Assembly (NCBI GenBank): GCA_020152595.1 | Contig: JAIGNY010001807.1 | Location: 1,190,161 to 1,254,160 of the forward strand | DNA length: 64,000 nucleotides | Source: Chiridota heheva | Lineage: Eukaryota > Echinodermata > Holothuroidea > Apodida > Chiridotidae | Direction: 5' to 3' | Shown: positions 1 through 11,800 of the stretch, in pieces | Position numbering within the stretch: position 1 is the first letter of the stretch | How the letters are laid out: each line of letters begins with the position of its first letter | Translations under genes and position numbers: made by a program | Notes under the pieces: model-generated | What the model was told of the DNA's origin: nothing | The model's database searches: none | What the model saw: the letters and a program-made list of their open reading frames with translations, nothing else

Positions 1-1035
1 CATAATATATTTGTAAATAAAACTCTTGTGTAAACATGTTGTTGGTTTTGGTGGTGATGTCATCCATATTAATGAGTAGGCAGGGCTTAATGTACAAATC
101 TTTAAATGCTCATATTTTAACAACCGCATATCTGATTTGTTTTATATTTGGTACAATTTTGTTGTTAGCTAGTGTGTACATGTTCATGGTATAAAAACTT
201 TGAATTTCATTAATATGCCTAGTGGGCGGAGCTTAATATGATTTTGCTGAAAAGAACTTGTAATTAAACAGGATATGTCAACAATGGTACAGTGGATTCA
301 TGTCATATTTGGTACACAGATAGCCCATGGTCCTTAGATGTGCCCTATTGGTTTTGGTAGTGATGTCATACATATTAACAAGTAGGTGGGCTTAATGTAA
401 AAATCTTGAAATGCTCATATTTTAACTACTGCATATCTGTTTTGTTTCATATTGGATGTAATTATGATGTTAACTAGTGTGTACGTGTTCATGGTATAAA
501 AACATTGAAATTTATCAATATGCGTAGTGAGTGGGGCTTAATATGATTTTTCTGAAAAGACTTTGTTAAGACTGTATCTCAAAAACGATAACCTGCATTC
601 ATGTCATATTTGGTACACAGATATCCCATGGTCTGTAGATATACCCTATTGTTTTTTGTGGTAATTTCATGCGTATCAATGAGTAGGCGGGGCTTAATAT
701 TAAAATCTTGAAATGCTCATATTTTAACAATCACAAGTCTGTTTTGTTTCACATTGGATATAGTTATGATCTTAGCTAGTGTGTACATGTTCATGATATA
801 AAAATGTTGAATTTCATTAATATGCATAGTAGGCGGGGCTTAAAATGATTTTGCTGAAAGAGCTTGTAATCACAATATCTAAAGAATGATAAACTGGATT
901 CAAGTCATTTGTAGTACACAGATAACCCATAGTCTGTGGATGGGCTTGATTGGTGTTGGTGGTGATACCATGCATATTAATGAGTAGGCAGGGCAGAATG
1001 TAAATTTCTTCAAAATGATACATGAGCAACTATGT
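1..1035. repeat. Tandem array of a ~300-bp unit (about 3.4 copies, starts upstream)
   Basis: The same block recurs at about 45, 350, 655 and 955: a TTTTGGTGGTGAT-like start, then ATTAATGAGTAGGCRGGGCTTAA, a CTCATATTTTAACA segment, GTGTACATGTTCATG and TTTGGTACACAGAT. Copies have diverged. The array runs off the left end of the window. No coding content seen. Confidence 0.8.
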
Positions 1036-2208
1036 CTGTTTTGCATCATACATGCTATGATATTGTTGTTAATTATTGTGAATATGCTAGTTTTGTCAAT
1101 AGGTATGTCTATTTTATTGATCTGTAAGTTGGTCGTGACTTATTAATAAATATCCTGGAAGAAATATTTCATGATAAGCAATGACATGGCAGTTAATACA
1201 AAACTTGCAAATGAATCAGCATATGAAAAAAAGCATCAGAACCACAAAACCTTTTGGTTCTGGTTATATTGGGGGAACTGTTATCAGCATGAAAAGAAGG
1301 CAAAACAGTTGTCAAAAGTATGTTCTCGTGAAGAAAATGTAGAGTGCTTAGTAAAAAGAGGTAGGGCGGAAAACAGTCCTTTGAAAAAGCGAAACTAGGG
1401 GTCTGTAATATACAAAAAACCATACTGTGGAACCAAGCTATTCTAATGTCTTGTTCCATGTGAAAGATGTGTAATTCAAAGATTCCACTAGTGTCTTCAA
1501 AAGTGACTGGTATAGTCAATCTTATTCATTAGTGTGATGTCATATAAGGTCAATTCTGTAACAATAGTGATGTATTTCTTTGAAAATCAGTTACTTTTTG
1601 TTAAATGATTAGAAGCAATGTAATTTACAATTATTGAGGTAAGATACACGATACATTTAAATAATCATGTTATGTTCATCTATCCAACAGTTTTAATTTG
1701 TTTATTTTTTACATTTTTTTTTACAAAAAAGGATTTTTGGGAATGTGATTATATGATGTCACACTTAGCTTCATATCAGCCATTTTAACATAATTCCCTC
1801 GGAGCTTTACAGTTGAATAATTTTGATAGGACAATGATATCAACTTGGTTTTCACCCACCAATGTGTTTCTTAAATTGTTCTCTATTATGTGAAATGCAT
1901 ATAGGATATGTGCGACCACAGGAATATTCCTTTGAAGGTCAAATTTCTGAGTCTTTTCAAGATAATACCTTTATTTCAATCTAATGATTAATTTTATTTC
2001 AACTAAATATAAGATATCTAAATTATCAATCTTTTGATGCTGTTATATGAAAATACAACTTTGTTTTGAAGCATACATGTAAAATGTCACAATTTAAAAT
2101 GCTACTGTAGTGACATTTAGCAATTTATACTTATTTAAAAGAGCATAATATTTCAGTAGAGCATCACTTTTAAAACTACTAGATGTGTCATGGCGAGCCA
2201 ACAATGAT
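1036..2208. other. COG4 intron sequence, no feature seen
   Basis: AT-rich sequence without repeats or family matches that I can recognise. Short ORFs here (for example 1171-1398) look like chance. Confidence 0.5.
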
Positions 2209-2561
2209 TTAACCCTTACTCTACCAGCACTTTTTTGAAAATGCGCTCGGGATGCGGGGCCAAAGATGGGGCCCCCAAAACGGTGATAATATTGCCGCAT
2301 GGTAGAGTAAGGGTTAATCAAGGCATGATTATTGAAGGGTCCTCTGTCTTCCAGGCAGCAGAGTCGGGCCCGTTCCGCTTCCGGGACCCACTGGGTTGTC
2401 CAGCGGGACCAAGCTGCCTATATTTTCGAGTTATTGCATTTGTCGCGGATTGATTAACCCTTACTCTACCAGCACTTTTTTGAAAATGCGCACGGGAGGC
2501 GGGCCAAAGATGGGGCACCCAAAATGGCAACAATATCGCCGTGTGGTAGAGTAAGTGTTAA
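2209..2561 (+). mobile_element. Composite inverted-repeat element, copy A
   Basis: Two ~109-bp palindromic modules (2209-2317 and 2454-2561) flank a ~136-bp core. Each module starts TTAACCCTTACTCTACCA and ends with its reverse complement, TGGTAGAGTAAGGGTTAA. The core contains ATTGAAGGGTCCTCT and a GC-rich stretch. The same plan occurs at 38465-38798 and, inverted, at 56241-56594. No protein is coded; it is a MITE-like element. The second module's right end has TAAGTGTTAA. Confidence 0.8.
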
Positions 2562-2760
2562 GGATGGTCAAACATAATTCAGTACATGAAACAAATGATT
2601 CCTTTACGAATACTTTATAACTCTCTGCATAATTCATACTCATAGTCCTCAATAATGCATTCTAAAAGTCTCTTGTCCTCAAAATGAAAACAAAGATATT
2701 ACTGATAAATATTTTGAGTGGTAAGGCATTATGCATGTATATTTTAATTCCTTTAAACAG

Positions 2761-2875
2761 TCCAAATTTGCAGCTTGTACATTCGGATGCCAAACAGCTA
2801 GGGAGCATGGTGTCTTTCACTTCAGATCTGGCTGAAGGGGTGAGCGGAAAGGTCAGACAACTTGACCTTGCAAAG
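2761..2875 (+). CDS. COG4: COG4 coding exon 1 of window
   Basis: The exon lies between an acceptor ending CAG at 2760 and the donor GTAAGG at 2876. It enters in phase 2 and reads [16 protein letters not shown] followed by VRQLDLAK. This is the end of the N-terminal coiled region of COG4, where human has PNLQLIEGDAKQLAGM. The preceding exon was not found in 1-2760 and must lie upstream. Confidence 0.95.
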
Positions 2876-5800
2876 GTAAGGGAAACAGATCTTAACACTG
2901 ATACTAATTGTCATGATCAGTAAAATTCTTAGCATTCGCTGTCTCCACTACAATTGACTCAGAAATATGTATATGGACAAGTACCACCAACCTGAGCTAA
3001 AATGGTTTTAAATGTTATAAAAACATGCAAACATCAAAATCATAGAAATTGACCATTTTAACACTTAAACAGTACTTAATTAGTTTAAATTGCACAATAT
3101 TTTATGAACTCAGATTGGGACAACTTAAAAATTGCTTATGTTAACTTACTGTTTTTCCGTCCTTCCCCCAAATATTTGGAATGGGAGAAGTTGGCTATAG
3201 TAAACAGGATATTGGATATTATCATATCTTTGACCAAGATTTATAGCAGTAGAATGCAATTTGAGAACCTTTAATACCCTGTTCATACATTATCACTTTG
3301 TGCATGCTGAAAATTGTCACAAACTTTGATTAGTCATAACCTCAAACTATAAGTGCTATTGTGCCAGTTAAAGACTGTTCTGCTCAATATTGGATGCTCT
3401 CTCATCTGGGTAGCCATCTCTTACTGTCCATAGATGCTCTCTCATCTGGGTAGCCATCTCTTACTGTCCATAGATGCTCTCTCATCTGGGTAGCCATCTC
3501 TTACTGTCCATAGATGCTCTCTCATCTGGGTATCCATCTCTTACTGTCCATAGATGCTCTCTCATCTGGGTAGCCATCTCTTACTGTCCATAGATGCTCT
3601 CTCATCTGGGTAGCCATCTCTTACTGTCCATAGATGCTCTCTCATCTGGGTATCCATCTCTTACTGTCCATAGATGCTCTCTCATCTGGGTATCCATCTC
3701 TTACTGTCCATAGATGCTCTCTCATCTGGGTAGCCATCTCTTACTGTCCATAGATGCTCATCTCATCTGGATGTAGCCATCTCTTACTGTCCATAGATGC
3801 TCTCTCATCTGGGTATCCATCTCTTACTGTCCATAGATGCTCTCTCATCTGGGTATCCATCTCTTACTGTCCATAGATGCTCTCTCATCTGGGTATCCAT
3901 CTCTTATCATAGATCTCTCATCTGGGTATCCATCTCTTACTGTCCATAGATGCTCTCTCATCTGGGTAGCCATCTCTTACTGTCCATAGATGCTCTCTCA
4001 TCTGGGTAGCCATCTCTTACTGTCCATAGATGCTCTCTCATCTGGGTAGCCATCTCTTACTGTCCATAGATGCTCTCTCATCTGGGTAGCCATCTCTTAC
4101 TGTCCATAGATGCTCTCTCATCTGGGTAGCCATCTCTTACTGTCCATAGATGCTCTCTCATCTGGGTAGCCATCTCTTACTGTCCATAGATGCTCTCTCA
4201 TCTGGGTAGCCATCTCTTACTGTCCATAGATGCTCTCTCATCTGGGTAGCCATCTCTTACTGTCCATAGATGCTCTCTCATCTGGGTAGCCATCTCTTAC
4301 TGTCCATAGATGCTCTCTCATCTGGGTATCCATCTCTTACTGTCCATAGATTCTCTCATCTGTATCCATCTCTTACTGTCCATAGATGCTCTCTCATCTG
4401 GGTAGCCATCTCTTACTGTCCATAGATGCTCTCTCATCTGGGTAGCCATCTCTTACTGTCCATAGATGCTCTCTCATCTGGGTAGCCATCTCTTACTGTC
4501 CATAGATGCTCTCTCATCTGTATCCATCTCTTACTGTCCATAGATGCTCTCTCATCTGGGTAGCCATCTCTTACTGTCCATAGATGCTCTCTCATCTGGG
4601 TAGCCATAGATCTTACTGTCCATAGATGCTCTCTCATCTGGGTATCCATCTCTTACTGTCCATAGATGCTCTCTCATCTGGGTATCCATCTCTTACTGTC
4701 CATAGATGCTCTCTCATCTGGGTAGCCATCTCTTACTGTCCATAGATGCTCTCTCATCTGGGTATCCATCTCTTACTGTCCATAGATGCTCTCTCATCTG
4801 GGTATCCATCTCTTACTGTCCATAGATGCTCTCTCATCTGGGTAGCCATCTCTTACTGTCCATAGATGCTCTCTCATCTGGGTAGCCATCTCTTACTGTC
4901 CATAGAGCTCATCTCTCTTACTGTCCATAGATGCTCTCTCATCTGGGTAGCCATCTCTTACTGTCCATAGATGCTCTCTCATCTGGGTAGCCATCTCTTA
5001 CTGTCCATAGATGCTCTCTCATCTGGGTAGCCATCTCTTACTGTCCATAGATCTCTTCATCTGTCCATAGATGCTCTCTCATCTGGGTAGCCATCTCTTA
5101 CTGTCCATAGATGCTCTCTCATCTGGGTAGCCATCTCTTACTGTCCATAGATGCTCTCTCATCTGGGTAGCCATCTCTTACTGTCCATAGATGCTCTCTC
5201 ATCTGGGTAGCCATCTCTTACTGTCCATAGATGCTCTCTCATCTGGGTAGCCATCTCTTACTGTCCATAGATGCTCTCTCATCTGGGTATCCATCTCTTA
5301 CTGTCCATAGATGCTCTCTCATCTGGGTAGCCATCTCTTACTGTCCATAGATGCTCTCTCATCTGGGTAGCCATCTCTTACTGTCCATAGATGCTCTCTC
5401 ATCTGGGTATCCATCTCTTACTGTCCATAGATGCTCTCTCATCTGGGTAGCCATCTCTTACTGTCCATAGATGCTCTCTCATCTGGGTATCCATCTCTTA
5501 CTGTCCATAGACCTTTAACTCCTGCTCTATCAGAGCATTTGCAATTACAGTGTTGTTTTTAGCAAACTTTTTGGAAAGGGGGTTTCTTCACAAATTTATT
5601 TTCATTTCTACTGTAACAAGTTTATGTTATATGAAAGCTAACACTTTGGACTTTATGTTGGTTTGCATATTCTGGTCAAGTATGCAAATTTATAAAAATG
5701 AGGTCATTAATTCAGATTATTAGATGTCCTAAAACTGCTATATTTGTGATATCCTGCTCTCTTGTGGCTTATTACTAAAATATTGATAGAATTGATGAAT

Positions 5801-8800
5801 TGTTGAAAGAAGGGCCTTTCATTTATTGATACTTTTTATTTTCTTAGAGCAAGGAAAATATTCATATGTCAATTTTGAATTTTTTGACCTAAAAATTAAC
5901 CTCTGATTTTGCCAATGATTTTCTGGTAGGATTTGGCACTATACTTTCCCATAAACATGTACTGCTCCTTTCTATGATGTGCAAAACTAATATGATATGA
6001 AAAGGAAATGTTTACACTATCATTTTAATAAAATGTTATGCAAATGATTTACAAATTAGCTAATTTGCCTCATTTATTATGCACAGACTTTTTCAGTCTA
6101 TGACCCAATTTCAGCCATTGGGAGCTTTGAAAATACTTATTTTTATTCAGGTTATGCAGAATGATTTTTAAAAGCTTACTTTTGTTGAATCCATTAGGAA
6201 TTCTTGGTGAAAAGTTACTCAAAAATGGTTCAGAGCATCAGTAATCTTGTTGACATTGCCAAACTTGGTATCCTTCACTGACAGTTGATGCCACATGAAA
6301 TGTCCAAATACAGAAAAATACTTATGAGAAATACAATTTCAACTATTACCAAGAAAGTACAGGGGGAGGGGTGTTGTGGTGGGTTTTTAGGCTTTTTATA
6401 TTGAGAGGAGGACCAGGAATAATGCCATTCCCCCAAATTAGGGCCTCCTTCCACGATCCAAATTGCTTCAAAAAAAGGATTCTCCCTAAATGGGACTGCT
6501 TGACCCCCTACCATGGGTCTCAACATTAGTATCTTTCCCCCAACATGGGTATTTTTCTCACAACATGTACCCTTTCCCTTAAAATTATTATTCTACTCCA
6601 CAACCTCACAACATGGAATTGGGATTTCGCAAAATATATAAAGTATATTGGCACTGTTACACTGTGAATTAAGGGTTGGTTCGTAAAGTTTCATCCAAAT
6701 TACTGTAAAAAGGACAATTCATGTTTATCACGTCGGATTTTAGTGACCCATTTACTTGTTTATAATCCTTACAAGTAAATAATCCCAGCTAAATTATAGT
6801 GTTTTATTTTGCAAGAGATGCGCTAGGCTATGCCTAACGTTAGTAAGCATGAAGTTTGAAAAATGCACTCACGATTTCTGGGTTGGGTTCTGGTATTAAA
6901 AGATCACCATCACTGCCGATAAGCATGCTGGCTCTTCCTCATCCTCAGTTTCACTTTGAAACAAGATTCAGGAGGCATGTTCTTCTATCGTCTCAGTGTA
7001 AATGTCAAAAAATCTAAAAATAACTAGTCAACATAGCTATAACACGTTGTTAGGAACGATTAAAGAGGAATGTCTTGGACTGATGAAAACAGGAAGGAAA
7101 ACTAACCAAAACCACTAATTAAAGACAAGATAAAGAAAATGACCACCTAAGATGTAGCTGAATACACAAAGAAAATGACCATCTTAGATGTAACTGAATA
7201 CACAAAGGGAAGTCTAAACTGAGGAAAGTATCAAAATAAATGGTTTCATTACAGTAATAGTGAGTAAGTTCAAGCATGGAGCTATTATTATCTCAGTTAA
7301 TAGCTTTATGGTTAAAGAGACCAGGTAAAATCATTTCAGTCAGGATTTAAACGTCTTAACAAAATAAAATTTAGCAATCAACATAAGAAGATGGAAAATA
7401 ACATTATTTCAGTTTAGAAATGGCATAGAGCTTAAAAATTACACTTGCAGCACATTATTTGCAAACTTGAGAAAACACAAATGGCAAACCATAGGCAAAA
7501 AGAAATACTGATTTCAAAGCCCACATGAAGAAGCAACATGCAAGTAAAAAAAGCTAAATATGCTAAAATCACACATTTTGGTATGATACGATCTAAACAA
7601 GAAAAACAACATTTTCCAACCTCTTACATCCCTCCCTGCTTAATGTTGACTTACACTGTCAACAAAAACCGGTAATTTAAATCTGACAAAGTACATTCGA
7701 TTTTTCATATCGTCAATGCACCAGCAACAAAATTGTAGTATTGTTGTACTGTTCTATCATAATAATATGAATTGCTTTTTGACCAAAGAACTGCTTTGAA
7801 CAAGTTAACACACCAAAGTTGCAAGATGAGTCAAAAATAAATGCTCAGACCAAAATATTTGGAAATCAAAACCATGGACCCTGACTGCACCACCCAGAGG
7901 CAATCTTGATACAGCTCATACCATATATACATTCTCAAAAACATTCAAACATAATAAATCAAAGCAAATTCATTTAACACATTTCTTAAAATGGACTGTC
8001 AACAAGCTTAGCAATTATATTAACGTAACAGATTCAAACTTTCAATGATATAAAATGCAAATAATTCTGTCTGAATATCAAATGTAAACATTGAACATAA
8101 AATAAATCCGACCACAACATCTTTAAGATCAAAGTAAATTACCTGTAGTTCCACAGAAATTAAGACACATGTACAGCACGTACAAATCTTAAAGGATAGC
8201 AAAAGAAAATGTATTGTCCAGTAAAGTCCGGCTTGGAAACAAATTACTGTCTCTTACATAATCCATGATAACATGATCAATGAGCACAAATAAATAAACA
8301 TAACAAAATCATTCACATAATGTTCCTTGATATAAATTGACAATTCTGCATAATCTCCAAAAAAATGTAAGCACCAAACGGGATGGCATTTTGGTAGAAC
8401 TGTAGTATCTTGGGTTTGAAAATACATGTTCAATAGAAAACCAAACATCCAGGTGCAAGAAACACATCAGAGAATCAAAGACGTCATTCCTCATTCTTCA
8501 AAATAAATCTCTCCAAAATATTGTAGAATCAAAAGTACATTGATACATGGAAGTAAAAGAGATACAATCAGATGAAAACAAAAGTGGGCCAGTTTGAGTC
8601 AGTTAACAGTACTTTAAAATAAAAATTCAGCATCTATGTATTTTTGCGACAAAAGGGCGCATTAAGGCCACCGATGAGTAATCGTTGAGGGGTGGTCCGC
8701 ACTTCCCTTAAGTCAGTCCAGAATTTAATCAAATGAATAAATCTTGTTAATGCACAATAATCAAATGAATAAATCTTGTTAATGCACGATAATAACCTTC

Positions 8801-11800
8801 AGGAGTAAGTAAAACAAATCAGCTACATGTACACAGGTATTGAACGAAGATCACAGATGATATGACTGCTCCAAATTGTAATGGTCCAGGTGTTAGCAAG
8901 AGGTAAGGAATAGTCAGTCCACTTCAAATCGATTTGAAGATACATGTATGTCCGAAGAAACAGTATAGAATCCATCCCAAAATATCTAATGCCCCACCTC
9001 TACTACCATTTTTTGTAAGGGGCACGAGCGAGACGTGATCTCCTTCTTTGGGATGTGCCAGCATCTACAGTATGAGGACTGCAAATGCTGGTGGATTCTT
9101 ACGCAGTTCGTGAAATATTAAAAACGAAGATGAAAGAACATCACATGAATATTACAAGTCCAACTACAGTGCAAAGTCTATTTTTACTCCACATACCGTA
9201 CTGTACAATATTTACAAGAGTTTTGAAAAGATATTATTTGGTATTTGACAAGCTACATGGTGATAGTCCAACTTTACTCTATGACCTCCTAAAAGTCTCT
9301 GCTGAAAATCTAAAATTACTTCTCACCAGAACATGTGGCCTATCCCATAATATTACATTTGGCTATCCCATAATACTCTAAACAAAGAAAACCCTTCTTC
9401 TGTCCAGACTTTGATGGACTGATGAAAACAGGAAGGAAAACTAACCAAAACCACTAATTAAAGACAAGATAAAGAAAATGACCACCTAAGATGTAGCTGA
9501 ATACACAAAGAAAATGACCATCTTAGATGTAACTGAATACACAAAGGGAAGTCTAAACTGAGGAAAGTATCAAAATAAATGGTTTCATTACAGTAATAGT
9601 GAGTAAGTTCAAGCATGGAGCTATTATTATCTCAGTTAATAGCTTTATGGTTAAAGAGACCAGGTAAAATCATTTCAGTCAGGATTTAAGCGTCTTAACA
9701 AAATAAAATTTAGCAATCAACATAAGAAGATGGAAAATAACATTATTTCAGTTTAGAAATGGCATAGAGCTTAAAAATTACACTTGCACATTATTTGCAA
9801 ACTTGAGAAAACACAAATGGCAAACCATAGGCAAAAAGAAATACTGATTTCAAAGCCCACATGAAGAAGCAACATGCAAGTAAAAAAAGCTAAATATGCT
9901 AAAATCACACATTTTGGTATGATACGATCTAAACAAGAAAAACAACATTTTCCAACCTCTTACATTTTGTTGCAGCAATCCATGTGAAAGCTCATTTATT
10001 TTGCTACAGAATGAAGTTTGAAACTTTTCATTACGATATAGGGGCGGATTACATGATTTTTTAACAAAAAGGGTCAACGTTTCACATATCTTAAAATTAA
10101 TTTTAAAAATATGACTAGGTATGAGCAAAATTTGATTTGATTTGGACAATATCACTTGTCTACATATTATATATATATAAAAAAACAATCTAATTTTATT
10201 TTCCAAGTAATTGTTGTAAACAAAATTTAAATATGCATTTTTTGGGACATTTTAAACAAAAAGTGAAATGTCTTAATGTTTGGACAAAATTTGACCAACA
10301 AAAAGTGAGTATAGACTCCCCCCCAAAAAAAATATGATATTATGGAAGATCTTTCCGAGATGTTTGCAGTGAAACTATTCTCACCCTATAGCATTTTGGT
10401 AAGGTCCCGATTTTATTTTTAGAAAAAGGTACAGTAGTTTAAAAATGGTGATATTATTGCTGCGTGGTAGAGTAAGGGTTAAAGCAGTGAAGATTTTATA
10501 GCAAAAGAGGATAAATATGTTTCACTTTGCAGTTTTTTTCATTTCTAAACCTAATTGTTCAAGAATGTGTGCAATGGCACAGTAAAAGATTTGTTATTTT
10601 CCAATATGGATTACACTTTATCAATTATTTATCAAAACATCTGAAATAAAACGAGTAAATGGGCTAATATTCAGCTACTTTCTTAATTTTACTTTTTGTA
10701 TAGGGACGAGTTCAGGAAGCTATCAAAAGGGTGAATGATGTTCTAGACTTGAAGGTATGTAATATATGAATGAAAACCATTACTTTTGGAAATATCATTT
10801 GTCAAATACATTTCGTGGATGTTAAATGAAAAAAATAGAGAAAGAAAGTTGTTGCCATTATAGAAATCTTACTTCTGTTTTATGAATGTGTGTGATTTCC
10901 AAGTATTTAGTTATGTACATGTAGCTTTCATTCAAAGATTTTCTATCAAAAACACACTCCTTGCAAAAATTTGATTTATCGTGGAAGAAGAAACTAGTAT
11001 ACGTGACTCTATCTAAGAAGCATGTTAAGTAGATGTATGAAAGCTAGCTAATTCCATTAAGCCTATAGGTTTATAGAGCCCGTGCTTATCCCGGGTTTCC
11101 ATGGCGCAAGCGTTGAGAGTACGCGACTTTCCCTGGACGGCATGCCAGTCCATCACAGATTGCCTCCCCAGCAGTGCTCATTTTTACAGCTGAGTGGACT
11201 GAAGCAAGTAGAGTAAAGTGTCTTGCTCAAGGACACAATGCAGCGCTCGTGATGGGAATCGAACCTGGTACCTTTTGAATATGAGCATGACTCCTTAACC
11301 ACTGAGCCACTGCACCTCTAAAGTAGATGTATGAGGTAAATAAATTGATACAGTTACTACCAAAATGAATTTCAGTAATACAAATGAATAAATATGTAAT
11401 ATTTTTAGATTTTTTAAAATCACATTTTTAGTATAAGATAATTTTAATTAGATTTTGATATTCTTTACATGTTTGAAGTTTCTTTTATCCTCAAGTTTTG
11501 CACAGATGGAGTTCAAACTGCCCTGCAGTCTGAGGATTATGAGAAAGCAGCAGGACATATACACAGGTACCTCAGCCTGGATGAGAAGGTTCTTAAACAG
11601 ATCACACCAGACTCAAAAGAAGGTGATTTTTTCTTCTTTCTAATGAGCTTAATTTGTGTGTAATGTGCATCACCAGTCACAGAATACTGTAAGGAACATA
11701 TCATCATTTCATTCAGTAACTGGCTTTTACCTTAATGTACACATTAAGGTTGAGGTGGTTAGTATTTTATCATAAACCTACAAGCCATTACCATTTTAAC

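Larger units (their letters stand above)
7076..9965 (-). mobile_element. LTR-like element: 550-bp direct repeats flanking 1.8 kb
   Basis: Segments 7076-7629 and 9415-9965 are direct repeats; by eye they differ by one substitution (TAAACGTC/TAAGCGTC) and one 3-bp gap (CAGCAC/CAC). Read on the - strand, each begins TGTAAGAGG and ends TTTTCATCAGTCCA, that is TG...CA. The internal edge next to the 7629 end reads CAGGGAGGGA on that strand, like a polypurine tract. I see no protease, reverse transcriptase or integrase, no convincing primer-binding site and no target duplication. A non-autonomous LTR element is the best reading; a recent segmental duplication is the alternative. Confidence 0.5.

Noticed and set aside
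817..1519. Short open frames on both strands at the left end
   Set aside because: They overlap the ~300-bp tandem array or AT-rich intron and match no family; no COG4 N-terminal exon was found there.
3392..5511. CRISPR-like appearance of short regular repeats
   Set aside because: Repeats are contiguous head-to-tail with no unique spacers, in a eukaryotic intron. The same holds for the 25-, 29- and 34-bp arrays.
9085..9381. 98-codon open frame inside the LTR-like element
   Set aside because: No similarity to gag, protease, reverse transcriptase or integrase that I can see; residue use is not convincing.
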